Below are positions 45,160-56,704 of a DNA stretch of 64,000 bases, in pieces. Source of the stretch: Arion vulgaris. Lineage: Eukaryota > Mollusca > Gastropoda > Stylommatophora > Arionidae. The position numbers were made by a program, and so were the translations under genes. Below the pieces are notes generated by a model. It worked only from the letters and a program-made list of their open reading frames with translations. It was not told where the DNA came from and made no database searches. Numbering within the stretch: position 1 is the stretch's first letter; each line of letters begins with the position of its first letter. Location: NCBI GenBank assembly GCA_020796225.1, contig CM036768.1, positions 42,544,789 through 42,608,788 of the forward strand. The letters run 5' to 3'.

Positions 45160-46140
45160 ATCATCACATATATAGATCAAATCTGTAAAACTGCTAACAC
45201 TAGTGAAGAGAACAGCATTGGGGAACTCAAACAAATTTCTTTTTGAAGACGACAAAGCAATCGTATCAACAATAGAGGAACAGCTACAGCAACATATTAA
45301 TAGACTCCAGTTAGCATGCAACGAATACAATATGAGAATAAACATTGACAAAACTGAAGTAATGACATTCGCTAGCTAGGAAACACCCCAATATCTCCAT
45401 CGACAAACGCCAGTTAAAACAAGTCAAAGACTTTACATTACTAGGGAGCATCTTTTCAGCGAACGGAAGAATAACTAACAAAATACAACGTAGATGCAAC
45501 AAAGGAAATCAAACACTAGGACAAATGACGCCAATTTTAAAATGTAAAAATGTCAGCATGAACACAAAAAGAGCTATGTTCAACACAATATTTAACCCTA
45601 CATTATGCTACCAGTGCCAAACATGGACACTGACATTAAAGGACAGAAGAAAACAAGACACAACAGAGATGACGTGTCTACGAAGAATGCTGAGAGTAAC
45701 AAGAAGAGACCGACTTAGAAAATAAGTCATCAGGAAAAACGTGGGTACAACATCAGTACTAAACTTCATCAAGTAACCTCAAATTAAATGGTTCGGCCAC
45801 TTATTTTTATTTTTTTTCCGATCCAGAAGCACTTGAGCTGAAAGCTCTTCGGCTCGTGTCATGGACATCGTAACCCTTCGGTTCGGTGCCACGAATACCG
45901 TAAACCTGGGGAACCTGTAGCTTTTCTGCCAGTCGCGAAGTTGAACCAGCACATACAGAGGACTTGTCACCATAGATAAACGTGCTATGAACACGCTGGG
46001 CACGCCGGCCACATAAGCAGATTGCCAACAGACGGTGCACCTCAAAAAGCGATGTTGCTCCAAAACAATGGATACAAAGCAAAAGAACGGCCACGCAAAA
46101 GATGGAACTTGGAAATAACAGAGATACAAACACTATTTAT
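45160..46140 (+). pseudogene. LINE D: RT catalytic motif and C-terminus
   Basis: LTLVKRTALGNSNKFLFEDD (degraded F(A)DD), EEQLQQHINRLQLACNEYNM and RINIDKTEVMTFAS at 45190-45380. The open frame 45525-45725 reads ILKCKNVSMNTKRAMFNTIF, NPTLCYQCQTWTLTLKDRRK and CLRRMLRVTRRDRLRK. NVGTTSVLNFIK and KWFGHL follow, then a SINE, then PKQWIQSKRTA at about 46065. Confidence 0.85.
45806..46006 (-). mobile_element. SINE-1 copy inside LINE D
   Basis: The minus-strand copy has the diagnostic body (CCGAACCGAAGGGTTACGAT) and the tRNA-like head with GGGCAGCGTG-like text. The flanks GGCCACTTAT (45796) and GGCCACATAA (46007) suggest the target duplication. Confidence 0.85.
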
Positions 46141-46149
46141 GAAGCACAC

Positions 46150-46590
46150 ATAGAGGCTCGTTCTAGAAATGTCTTCTTATCCTAACGCTGTGAAGTAAAA
46201 CATGATGGAGAAAAGAAAAAATAGGAACGAATGTGAATATAATATTTGTAACAGAGATATTCTCATCTGTTCCGGGGCGCGTGTTGGCACTTGGCAATTT
46301 GCAAGGTTTACTATGCGTTTTCCTGTCCCCGGAAACACTGGACTGGGGCTGCACAATATCTTAGAGGGTCGTTTCAATCGGCTCTAGCAACACAACTGAA
46401 ATGTTGCGCTCGCCAACATCACCCACAACAGTTCTTCCGAGAATTTAGTTGTTAATGCAACAGTAGCCTGCCCGATTGTCCCAGGTAGGGCAGTTTCGTT
46501 AGGTACTAAAACGTAACTTTAAAATTTGCCTTTGATCCACCTTACCCAGTAAATGTATCTGAGCTAGACCTTTAATACTGAGTTTGCACA
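46150..46590. other. Unassigned spacer
   Basis: Slightly higher GC. Overlapping frames of 61-66 residues on both strands; no family recognised. Confidence 0.35.
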
Positions 46591-46594
46591 ATCT

Positions 46595-47270
46595 TCCCAT
46601 GTGTTGTTCAGTTCTTAATGAAAGATATCAATAAGTTCAGATTTATCTATATGATCGTTAAACAGAGTTTAACAATAAGTTCAGTTCTTAATGAAAGATA
46701 TCAATAAGTTCAGATTTATCTATATGATCGTTAAACAGAGTTTAACAATAATGTTCTTAATGAAAATATCAATAAGTTCAGATTTATCTATATGATGTTA
46801 AACAGAGTTTATACAATGAATTCAAGTTACTTAGATGGAAAATATCTAATAAGATTCAGATTTATCTGATATTGATTTCGTTCAAACAGGTTTAACAATA
46901 AGTTCAGTTCTATGAAAGATATCAATAAGTTCAGATTTATCTATATGATCGTTAAACAGAGTTTAACAATGACGTCAAGTTTTATAAGGATACAATAAGT
47001 TCAGTTTCTTATAAATCGTTAATAGAGTTTAACAACTAAGTAGTTCTAACTAAAGTTCAGCTCAATAGTTCAGATATCTATATAGTTAAAGAGTTACAAT
47101 AAGTTCAGTCTTAATGAAGTATCATAGTTCAGATTTATCATTGTTGTTACGGTTTTACATAAGTCTGTTCCTAATGGATTCAAAAGTTGCACCGGCTATC
47201 ATTGTCGTTAAACATTCTAAGTTCAGTCTTGTAAAAGACTATCAATAAGTTCGTTTATCTATGTTTTGAA
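46595..47270. repeat. About 73-bp minisatellite, increasingly scrambled
   Basis: TTCTTAATGAAAGATATCAA, TAAGTTCAGATTTATCTATA and TGATCGTTAAACAGAGTTTAACAA units. The first three are nearly identical; from about 46800 onward units lose bases irregularly. Confidence 0.85.
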
Positions 47271-47274
47271 ACAA

Positions 47275-47520
47275 CTGTTAGCGTTTACGTATGCAGCACC
47301 ATAAAAGAGTCGTTTCGGCATTCTGCAATCCAGCATTGGAGTCGGTCCTGCCCTCGTGCTGGGACTGCATCAAGATTGTATAAATGCTGGGGATATCGGC
47401 TCTTTTTATAACCGCTGTGTCTGGGATCAAATCCTGCTATTTGATGTTCACTATTTTCTGAGGCAGACTATGGAAAGTTTTTAGCTTCCTTGCGTATAGC
47501 TGATATACAGTCCAACACCC
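47275..47520 (-). pseudogene. LINE C-terminal relic
   Basis: Minus strand WTVYQLYARKLKTFHSLPQK, NIKQDLIPDTAV-like and IKRADIPSIYTILMQSQ. It is the same region as the relic at 3.2-3.7 kb (ETWTVYSRHARKLNHFH). Confidence 0.8.
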
Positions 47521-47662
47521 ACATACTGTATGTCTAATCACATATACATTACAATATACATAAATATATATATATATATAAATAAATGCATAGAATAATT
47601 AAAAATAAATACATAATATAAACACACAATTTAAAATTATTTTTTTTTTTTTACATTTTCAG

Positions 47663-47714
47663 GGTGGTCACCCACTACTATTGAGCCTCCACTTTTCGAG
47701 AACAACATTCCAGC
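47663..47714 (+). CDS. M13 metallopeptidase exon E3
   Basis: A 52-nt micro-exon between a poly-T tract ending TTTTCAG and GTGAGT. With one base from E2 (ATT G) it encodes GWSPTTIEPPLFENNIP and leaves GC for E4 (Ala). It corresponds to neprilysin 'VFPAGILQPPFF.......', the strand and loop just before the active-site helix. The E2b-E3-E4 segment has the same residue spacing from NxI to HE as I recall for human neprilysin. PP and F are kept; VFPA is replaced by GWSP. Phases on both sides fit E2b and E4. This intact frame is the strongest argument that the locus is, or recently was, a gene. Confidence 0.8.
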
Positions 47715-47724
47715 GTGAGTAATT

Positions 47725-48905
47725 TATACTATACAAAGTCAGTGAATGATGTATGTTTGATACAGTCAGTGAGTGATGTATGTTTGATACAGTCAGTGAA
47801 TGATGTATGTTTGATACAGTCAGTGATTGATGTATGTTTAATACAGTCAGTGAGTGATGTATGTTTGATACAGTCAGTGATGATGTATGTTTGATACAGT
47901 CAGTGAGTGATGTATGTTTGATACAGTCAGTGATGATGTATGTTTGATACAGTCAGTGATGTAATGTTTGATACAGTCAGTGATTGATGTATGTTTGATA
48001 CAGTAGTGAATGATGTTGTTTGATACAGTCAGTGAATGATGTTGTTTGATACAGTCAGTGATTGATGTTGTTGATACAGTCAGTGATGATGATGTTTGAT
48101 AAGTCAGTGAGTTGATGTATGTTTGATACAGTCAGTGATTGATGTATGTTTGATACAGTCAGTGAATGATGTATGTTTGATACGTCATGAATGATGTATG
48201 CTTTGATACAGTCAGTGATGATGTAATGTTGATACAGTCAGTGATTGATGAATGTTTGATAGTCAGTGAGTGATGTATGTTTGATAAGTCATGAGTGATG
48301 TATGTTTATACAGTCAGTGAGTAGATTGTTTGATAATCACTGAGTGATGTACGTTTGATACAGTCAGTAGTGATGATATGTTTGATACAAGTGATAAGTG
48401 ATGTATGTTTGATAACAGTCAGTGAAGATGTATGTTTGATAAAGTAGTGATTGATGTATGTTTGATACAGAAATAGAACGTGATGACTTTTGATAAAGTT
48501 AGTGAATGATGTATGTTTATACATAGTGAGTGATGCTATGTTTGATAAAGTTAGTAAGTGATGTATGTTTGATACAGTCAGTGAAGATGAAAGTATTGAT
48601 AAATAGTATTGATGCATTTTGTAAAAAGAGTGAAACGTGATGTATGTTTGATAAAGTCTAGTAAGATATGATGTATGTTTGATACAGTCAGTGAGTGATG
48701 TATGTTTGATAAAGTATAGTGATGATATGTTTGATACAGTCAGTGATTGATGTATGTTTGATAAAGTCAGAAAGTGAACAGATGTATGTTTGATAAAGTT
48801 AGTGATTGATTATGTTTGATACAGTATAGTGATGAATGTTTGATAAAGTTAGTGAGTGATGCATTTTGATACAGTCAGTAGTGAGTAGATAGTTTGACTA
48901 ACAGT
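47725..48905. repeat. 27-bp minisatellite, about 43 units
   Basis: TGATGTATGTTTGATACAGT plus CAGTGAG repeats, clean at first and then full of small gaps after about 47960. Confidence 0.92.
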
Positions 48906-48909
48906 AAGT

Positions 48910-49075
48910 GATTACAGACCTTTTTAGCAGTATAACAAGTCAGCTATTGAGTAGTAAATAGAAATTAGTAAGACTTTATAAATCATAGTAAATATGTGAA
49001 AGCATATTATTTTTAGAGTAAACACTTATTTTGAAAAATCATGGAATAGTTGACTAAAGACAAACAATTTATTAA
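48910..49075. other. AT-rich junction between arrays
   Basis: Nothing recognised. Confidence 0.3.
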
Positions 49076-49079
49076 AAAA

Positions 49080-49615
49080 TAGTATACGAATACAGATTCA
49101 TAAACTAACAGAGTAAAAACGTAAGATACAGATACAGATTTAAAACTACAGTAGTAAAAACGTAAGATACAGATACAGATTTATAAACTCACAAGTAAAA
49201 ACGTAAGATACAGATTCATAGTTAAAAACAAGTAAAAGACGTAAGATACAGACACAGATTTATAAACTACAGAGTAAAAGTACGTAAGATACAGACACAA
49301 TTTATAAACTACATAGTAAAAGACGTAAGATACAGACACAGTATTTATAAACTAACAAGTAAAAGACGTAAGATACAGATACAGATTTATAAACTAACAT
49401 AGTAAAAGACGTAAGATACAGACACATATTTATAAACTAACATAGTAAAAGACGTAAGATACAGACACATATTTATAAACTAACATAGTAAAAGACGTAA
49501 GATACAGACACATATTTATAAACTAACATAGTAAAAGACGTAAAATACAGATTCATTTACTAGCAGAATAAACGATGTAAGATAAAGATACATAAAATAT
49601 CGAGTAAAAGATTTC
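49080..49615. repeat. 43-bp minisatellite, about 12 units
   Basis: ACGTAAGATACAGACACATA, TTTATAAACTAACATAGTAA, AAG. It shares AGTAAAAGACGTAAGATA with the 37-bp array at 51.4-52.6 kb. Confidence 0.9.
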
Positions 49616-49689
49616 AGTTCATGATTCAGAGTCTAGCAGAGTAAATGTCATGTTTAAAACGCATTAATTGGCAGACTTAGTCACTTAAA

Positions 49690-50360
49690 AAATTCATATT
49701 TTAGCAGATTAATAAAAGTAGATGTTCACTCTTATGGTTTAGTAGATTAGTAACAGTAGATGTTCACTCTCATACTTTAACAGACTATTAACAGTAGATG
49801 TTCACTCTCATACTTTAGCAGATTAGTAACAGTAGATGTTCACTCATAACTTTAGCAGATTAGTAACAGTAGATGTTCACTCCATACTTTAGAGATTAGT
49901 AACAGTAGATGTTCACTTCATACTTTAGCAGATTGTACAGTAGATGTTACCTCATACTTTAGCAGATTAGTAACAGTAGATGTTCACTCTCATACTTTAG
50001 CAGATTAGTAACAGTAGATGTTCACTCTCATACTTTAGCAGATTATTAGCAGTAAATGTTAACTCTCATGGTTTTAGCAGATTAGTAACAGTAGATCTTT
50101 ACTCGTATGGTTTAGTAGATTAGTAACAGTAGATGTTCACTCTCATACTTTAGCAGATTAGTAACAGTAGATGTTCACTCTCATACTTTAGTAGATTAGT
50201 AACAGTAGATGTTCACTCTCATACTTTAGCAGATTATTAACAGTAGATGTTCACTCTCATACTTTAGCAGATTATTAACAGTAGATGTTCACTCTCATAC
50301 TTTAGCAGATTATTAGCAGTAAATGTTCACTCTCATGGTTTTAGTAGATTAGTAAAGAGA
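49690..50360. repeat. 39-bp minisatellite, about 17 units
   Basis: TAGCAGATTAGTAACAGTAG, ATGTTCACTCTCATACTTT. Confidence 0.92.
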
Positions 50361-50399
50361 GTTATTTTCTCTCATAGTTTAGTAAAATAAACATAAGTT

Positions 50400-50765
50400 T
50401 TACAAAAGTTTAGTAAACTAAAAGAGGTTAGTAACAGACCCATAAACTAAGAGTTAGTAACAGACTCATAAACTAAAAGAGGTTAGTAACAGACTCATAA
50501 ACTAAAGAGGTTAGTAACAGACTCATAAACTAAAAGAGGTTAGTAACAGACTCATAACTAAAAGAGGTTAGTAACAGACTCATCAACTAAAAGAGATTAG
50601 TAACAGACTCAAAACTAAAAAGGTTAGTAAGACTCATAAACTAAAAGAGGTTATAACAGACTCATAAACTAAAGGGTTAGTAACAGACTCATAACTAAAT
50701 GGTTATAACAGACTCATAAACTAAAAGAGGTTAGTAACAGACTCATAAACTAAAAGAATTAAGAA
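50400..50765. repeat. 29-bp minisatellite, about 12 units
   Basis: GGTTAGTAACAGACTCATAA, ACTAAAAGA. Confidence 0.92.
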
Positions 50766-50844
50766 CTAAGTTAATTTAAAAAATTACTCTCATGGATTCT
50801 CTATATCCTCTTCGTGTGCCGATTGACACATAAGTCTTCCACAA

Positions 50845-51125
50845 GAGACTTTCACTGTTGCCGTTCTGTTGCCTTACTACCAACCGTCTTCCACGTCAGG
50901 CCACACTCCTTCAACTCTCTACCGTTCTTCTCCATGTTTCTTTTGGACGTCACGGCTTTCTCTTCCCATCCGCTATCCATCTGAGAGCTGTGTTAGCCAA
51001 TGCCCCCACTGGCATACGACATACATGTCCAAACCACCTCCATCTTCGTTTCTTAATGATGGTCTCCAAGGATATGCAGTCTGTTTGTTTCAAAAGCTCC
51101 TCAATCTCACAGATTACTAAATTAA
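50845..51125 (-). pseudogene. LINE C-terminal relic between minisatellites
   Basis: Minus strand IEELLKQTDCISLETIIKKR, RWRWFGHVCRMPVGALANTA, LRWIADGKRK and ETWRRTVERELKECGLTWKT, followed by SKATERQQ, a LINE C-terminal tail. Part is mirrored by two spurious + frames. Confidence 0.85.
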
Positions 51126-51389
51126 AACAAGTTACTAAATGAGACTTGAATTAGTATTTTAAAAAGTTAGTTAAAAATTCATTGACTAGCAGACTAAAAG
51201 AAATAAGTTAAAAACGCAAAGAGTAACAGAAGAAAAGTGATGTTTGCGACTCATTGATTAGTAGACGAAAAGACAAAAGTTAAAGATTCATTGATTAGTA
51301 GACGAAAATCCTCTAGTTAAAAAGCAAAGATTAGCAGAAGTAACAGGCGTTTAGCTTTAGCAAACTAAAATATATAAGTTAAAAAGTCA

Positions 51390-52560
51390 TAGACAAGCAG
51401 ACGTAAGATAAAAATAATCACAAGATCATAGCTAGAGTAAAAGACGTAAGATAAAGACGCACAGACTAGCAGAGTAAAAGACGTAAGATAAAGAGTCAGA
51501 CTAGCAGGTAAAAGACGTAAGATAAAGAGTCATAGACTAGCAGAGTAAAAGACGTAAGATAAAGATTCATAGACTAGCAGAGTAAAAGACGTAAGATAAA
51601 GAGTCATAGACTAGCAGAGTAAAAGACGTAAGATAAAGAGTCATAGACTAGCAGAGTAAAAGACGTAAGATAAAGAGTCATAGACTAGCAGAGTAAAAGA
51701 CGTAAGATAAAGAGTCATAGACTAGCAGAGTAAAAGACGTAAGATAAAGACGCTTAGACTAGCAGAGTAAAGACGTAAGATAAAGACGCATAGACTAGCA
51801 GAGTAAAGACGTAAGATAAAGACCATAGACTAACATAGTAAAAGACGTAAGATAAAGACCATAGACTAACATAGTAAAAGACGTAAGATAAAGAGTCATA
51901 GACTAGCAGAGTAAAAGACGTAAGATAAAGAGTCATAGACTAGCAGAGTAAAAGACGTAAGATAAAGAATCATAGACTAGCAGAGTAAAAGACGTAAGAA
52001 AAAGAATCATAGACTAGCAGAGTAAAAGACGTAAGATAAAGAGTCATAGACTAGCAGAGTAAAAGACGTAAGATAAAGAGTCATAGACTAGCAGAGTAAA
52101 TGACGTAAGATAAAGAATCATAGACTAACATAGTAAATGACGTAAGATAAAGAATCATAGACTAGCAGAGTAAATGACGTAAGATAAAGAGTCATAGACT
52201 AGCAGAGTAAAAGACGTAAGATAAAGAGTCATAGACTAGCAGAGTAAAAGACGTAAGATAAAGAATCATAGACTAGCAGAGTAAAAGACGTAAGAAAAAG
52301 AATCATAGACTAGCAGAGTAAAAGACGTAAGATAAAGAGTCATAGACTAGCAGAGTAAAAGACGTAAGATAAAGAGTCATAGACTAGCAGAGTAAATGAC
52401 GTAAGATAAAGAATCATAGACTAGCAGAGTAAATGACGTAAGATAAAGAATCATAGACTAGCAGAGTAAATGACGTAAGATAAAGAATCATAGACTAGCA
52501 GAGTAAATGACGTAAGATAAAGAGTCATAGACTAGCAGAGTAAAAGACGTATGTGAAAGA
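51390..52560. repeat. 37-bp minisatellite, about 31 units
   Basis: GAGTCATAGACTAGCAGAGT, AAAAGACGTAAGATAAA. Units after 51490 are almost identical. Blocks with AATGACGTAAG and AAGAAAAAG variants recur in the same order at about 51960-52090 and 52250-52390, so a multi-unit block was duplicated. Confidence 0.95.
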
Positions 52561-52696
52561 CTCATGGGTTAGCAAACTAAATGTAAACAAAATAGTTTAG
52601 GGACTCCGTTTTAGTCAATTTTTTTAAAAAGTAACGTGTGTTTATTTTCTGTTGGAGTTGTTCTAATATTTAATATTGTATTATGTATATTTTTAG

Positions 52697-52764
52697 AGCA
52701 ATCAACTGCGGTGGAATAGGATTTGTCCTTGCCCATGAACTTATACACGCCTTTGGTGAAGATG
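52697..52764 (+). CDS. M13 metallopeptidase exon E4 (zinc-binding helix)
   Basis: A 68-nt exon between TATTTTTAG and GTAGGT. With GC from E3 it reads AAINCGGIGFVLAHELIHAF then GED and a trailing G. CGGIGFVLAHELIH matches neprilysin 'YGGIGMVIGHEITH': both zinc-ligand histidines and the catalytic glutamate of HExxH are present. The residue after HAF is Gly, where neprilysin has Asp590, which supports a zinc-binding histidine; the following E-D-G keeps the spacing to the conserved Gly. The third zinc ligand (ENxAD motif) and the C-terminal domain are not in the window. Activity is therefore plausible but unproven. Confidence 0.88.
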
Positions 52765-52770
52765 GTAGGT

Positions 52771-53765
52771 GTTATTACAATAAACTACATTTCAAATTTG
52801 CATTTACTTCTTTACTTTAAAATTGCAAATAAAACATCATAATATATTTATATTCACAAACATGTTTATTTGACAATATTTTGTTTACTACATCAACCTT
52901 GTGAGAAGTCATACATCTTGATATTATCAACAACATTATGCTACACAATTCATTAATTTTTCTACCAGATTATACTTGTCAATTATTTACCTTCTCATTC
53001 GTGTGAAATCCTACCACATCTTTATTCTCATGTATATATTCTACTTTACAATTATTATTTTACTACCCAAAGCATGAGTTGCTTCAGAGCTCGTTACTGA
53101 GGCACAGGCGAAATGAAATAAAGAGATAAGGCAGTGTCAGTGAGCTAGCACTGATCAAGTCCCTACTTCACCTCCTTCTGTCAATGGAAACATTGTTCTA
53201 GCAGTATGACAAAGTGACTTTAAAATCAAAGAATAGCTACCATGCGATTAGGTAGTAATGCACACGCACAACAAACAAACATAATCACAAAGTGCATTCG
53301 TCTACAAACGTCTCTTGGCCGGCTTCTAGAGATTAATAACCGGCACAGAAGCAGTGAAAGTGACAAAGAAGTTGGTTACGGAAATCGTACTAATGAATTG
53401 TCAGTGAGTTTACAATCATATTACTTAGAGTCAAGCTTGTTCGTCGTACCAGAATTGCCCGAGCTCGCAATACTTGTAAATGACTGATATAACATATATA
53501 TCATCTGTTGACACAAGGGAAGTTTACAGTAATATTATGTACTAGAGTCGAAACAAATGATAATTGGTTGATCAGGATTTACAGAATGCAAAATCAAAAG
53601 TCATGCTATTGTATCTAGTAAAACTGTCATGCATGGTTTTAGGTGTTTCATTATGTGCCCATTTCTATATTCTTGAAGGGAAATTATATAGTGGAAAACT
53701 CTAAACTGCCAGTTGACTAAATAAAACTACATGCTCAAAAAATAGTTTTAAATGTTTCTTATATA
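52771..53765. other. Intron or intergenic DNA
   Basis: Searched for the WW, NExxAD and RVNG exons of an M13 C-terminus without success. An 81-residue frame at 53242-53487 has no recognised family. Confidence 0.4.
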
Positions 53766-53769
53766 GGAC

Positions 53770-54053
53770 GAACCTAAAGAGTCAGAAAAAGTATCAAATC
53801 ATGAACATGCTCTTTATCGTAAGAAATTCACATGCTGCATTACGTAGTGGAAAAATGATCAAAAAAGAGTATCGGACGCTTAGTGTGAGAAAAAACGAAA
53901 CATGCAATGCATTGTCAGGTCAGACAAGCCCCAAACATTACCTTCTGCAAACATTTTTCGGGTGCACCTGTCCTACAGACGTCGGTGTAAAGGAAATGAA
54001 GTGCAACGTATTCATGTTCTTAGTGCAGACCACAAAGATCAGGGTGAACGGTT
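53770..54053 (+). other. Unidentified open frame or possible exon
   Basis: One frame stays open for about 95 codons from just after TTATATAG to a TAA following TTKIRVNG. It is Cys-bearing (ETCNALSG, FFGCTCP, MKCN) and has a higher-complexity composition than its surroundings. The ending KIRVNG and an FF...C run about 30 residues before it faintly recall the M13 C-terminal 'FF...C ... HSP..fRVnG', but the intervening HSP motif is absent and the phase from E4 does not fit directly. No firm assignment. Confidence 0.3.
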
Positions 54054-54099
54054 AACATTATTGATATGAACTAACGCAACGTATTAGAATTCGTTATAT

Positions 54100-54465
54100 G
54101 CTGAACCAAGTTATACTTTACACATCTTTACCATATCACTCACATACCACTTCACACATTTTTACCATCTCACCCACAAAATATTCCACACATTTTTACC
54201 ATCTCACCCACATAATACTCCACACATATTTACCATCTCACCCACATAATACTCAACACATATTTACCATCTCATCCACATAATACTCCACACAATTTGA
54301 CCATCTCACACACATCTCACCCACATAATACTCCATACATATTTACCATCTCACCCACATAATACTCCACACATATTTACCATCTCACCCACATAATACT
54401 CAACACATATTTACCATCTCACCCACATAATGCTCACCAAATCGTTGTCATCTCACCCACATTAT
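54100..54465. repeat. 35-bp minisatellite, about 10 units
   Basis: CCATCTCACCCACATAATAC, TCCACACATATTTAC; the flanks hold looser copies of CACATACCACTTCACAC. Confidence 0.9.
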
Positions 54466-54689
54466 AATTCACAATTATGTACATGCTTGTCACACAAGCA
54501 AAACTTCATAATATCGTTATATTCATATACATTATCTACTTCATTATTATTTTAATTGATAAAACTATATCACTCTTCACAATTCTTTATCTTCACGTGC
54601 ACTTCATACTTCAAATTTCATGACATGCACATCATAATTCACATGAATGTAAGGCACATCATACTTTCCATTTTTTAATGTACATTGTA

Positions 54690-55330
54690 CTTACATTTTT
54701 AATATGCACATCATACATCACATTTATTTACATTCACGTCATACATGATATTTCTGTAGACGCACATCATACATCACATTTATTTACATTCACGTCATAC
54801 ATGATATTTCTGTAGACGCACATCATACATCTCATTTATTTACATTCACGTCATATATGATATTTCTGTAGACGCACATCATACATCACATTTATTTACA
54901 TTCACGTCATACATGATATTTCTGTAGACGCACATCATACATCACATTTATTTACATTCACGTCATACATGATATTTCTGTAGACACACATCATACATCA
55001 CATGTATTTACATTCACGTCATACATGATATTTATGTAGACACACATCATACATCACATTTATTTACATTCACGTCATACATGATATTTCTGTAGACGCA
55101 CATCATACATCTCATTTATTTACATTCACGTCATACATGATATTTCTGTGACGCACATCATCATCACATTTATTTACATTCACGGATACATGATATTTCT
55201 GTAGACACACATCATACATCACATTTATTTACATTCACGTCATACATGATATTTCTGTAGACACACATCATACATCACATTTATTTACATTCACGTCATA
55301 CATGATATTTCTGTAGACACACATCATACT
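54690..55330. repeat. 56-bp minisatellite, about 11 units
   Basis: ACATTTATTTACATTCACGT, CATACATGATATTTCTGTAG, ACGCACATCATACATC. Confidence 0.93.
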
Positions 55331-55529
55331 TCACAATAATGCTTAACCAGATCAAACTGCACATCTATTTACCTGCTCAACAACATCCTACTTTACATCT
55401 ATGCACATGTACAATCATAGTATTCACAATTTGTTGACCTTGTCAAGTATGTCAAAATTCACAATTTCCATAAAAATTCATACCTACACAATAACAAAAT
55501 GTTTTGTTTTATTCTACTAGTATGTGAAT

Positions 55530-55695
55530 CGGTATCTTACGTCTTTTACTCTGCTGCTCTCTGAATCCTTAATTTAAATATTTTACTCTGCTGGTCTCTG
55601 AATCCTTAACTTAAATCTTTTATTCTGCTGGTCTCTGAATCCTTAATTTAAATCTTTTCCTCTGCTGCTCTCTGAATCCTTAATTTAAATCTTTA
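55530..55695. repeat. About 38-bp repeat, four units, starting with an inverted 37-bp-array unit
   Basis: CTCTGAATCCTTAATTTAAA plus TCTTTTACTCTGCTGGT. The first 25 bp, TATCTTACGTCTTTTACTCT, is the exact reverse complement of the core of the 51.4-52.6 kb array. Confidence 0.8.
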
Positions 55696-56130
55696 GAAGA
55701 GTCATAGAAGAGAAGGCATTTGACACAGTCTGGAAAAAGAGGCTAAAACTTAAACTTCTCACCCTCGGTATAAAGGGAAGAATGTGCAAATGCCTTAATA
55801 GATACCTAGAGAACAGAACAGCAAGTGTTCAAGTTCAGAGGTACACAAGTATGAAGGCCACATTAGAGCAAGGAGTCCCCAAGGAAGAGTGCTCTCACCA
55901 ACTCTCTATCTATTATTTGTCAATAACATAGCAACATGTCTGCTATAGCGAGTACACTCTGCCATATATGCCGAAGACATTGCAATATTTGAGATGGAAA
56001 AGTCAATGCACAGAACAACAAATCGACTTCAAGATACGCTAAATAAGCTGGAAGTCTGGTAAAAAAAAAGTGGAATATTAACATTAACTTTTCTAAAACC
56101 ACATACACTGTGTTCTCGTAGAACAACCAG
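55696..56130 (+). pseudogene. Jockey/I-type LINE reverse transcriptase relic
   Basis: EEKAFDTVWKKRLKLKLLTL, GIKGRMCKCLNRYLENRTAS, VQVQRYTSMKATLEQGVPKE (the 'GVPQG' block), then in another frame LSPTLYLLFVNNIATC-like and YAEDIAIFEMEKSMHRTTNR (Y(A)DD degraded to YAED), and NININFSKTTYTVFS. Truncated at both ends. Likely the same family as the RNase H relic at 1.1-1.9 kb. Confidence 0.85.
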
Positions 56131-56164
56131 AATTATAAATTAATGAAATGAGGTGTTCTTATTT

Positions 56165-56310
56165 TTAGATTTTTTCGAAAGCTTCAGCGCTACCTATTTC
56201 AAACTGTGACAGGTAGCATCCCGACATCAAAACAAACATATCCTGTAAATTTCAGCTAAATCTGTTCAGTAGTTTCAGAGTCTATAGGTAACAAACATAC
56301 AAACACTGTT
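56165..56310 (-). mobile_element. Solo Helitron 5' end
   Basis: Same subterminal sequence as 30370-30540 (GACAGGTAGCATCCCGACAT, TGTTCAGTAGTTTCAGAGTC, AACAAACATACAAACA), running into (TA)n. No Helitron coding sequence adjoins. Confidence 0.8.

Positions 56311-56368
<58 letters not shown>
56311..56368. repeat. (TA)n microsatellite
   Basis: Nearly pure TA run, then an AGAGAGAG tract. Confidence 0.95.
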
Positions 56369-56373
<5 letters not shown>

Positions 56374-56497
56374 GAGAGAGAGATAGGCCTTTAGTCTTTA
56401 CATACGGTCAATTGGCAAGTGTTTTACTGTGACATCTTCTGAGCTTTTACTTTTCCCTCTTGTCTGTCAGCTCATTCATGTCTCTTATCAAAAGTCT

Positions 56498-56704
56498 GGC
56501 CCGCCTGCCCAGCGTGTTCATAGTACGTTGGACTGCGAGTGACCAGCCCTCTGTGTGTGCGGGTTCAATTCCGCGGGCTGGCAGAAAAGCCACATGTTCC
56601 CAGATTCACGGTGTTTGTTGCACCGAACCGAAGGGTTACGATGTCCATAGCATCGAGCCGAAGAGCTGAAAGCTCAAGCGCTTCTAGATCGAAAAAAATA
56701 AATC
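56498..56704 (+). mobile_element. SINE-1, full length (reference copy)
   Basis: Head CCCGCCTGCCCAGCGTGTTC, A-box-like TGTTCATAGTACGTTGG, B box GGTTCAATTCC, body CACCGAACCGAAGGGTTACG, tail CTTCTAGATCGAAAAAAATA. Flanked by ATCAAAAGTCT (56487-56497) and ATCAAAAGACT (56705-56715). Its tail and right flank are shared with the SINE stub at 18413, so it inserted before the segmental duplication. Confidence 0.9.

Noticed and set aside
51754..51936. 60-residue repetitive protein (SLSYVFYYVSLW repeats)
   Set aside because: Translation of the 37-bp array where missing bases happen to keep a frame.
53242..53487. 81-residue frame as an M13 exon
   Set aside because: No M13 motif, no suitable splice sites and no phase fit with E4.
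56498..56704. tRNA gene (A and B boxes present)
   Set aside because: The head does not form a proper cloverleaf by eye and is joined to a SINE body with a poly-A tail and target duplication.
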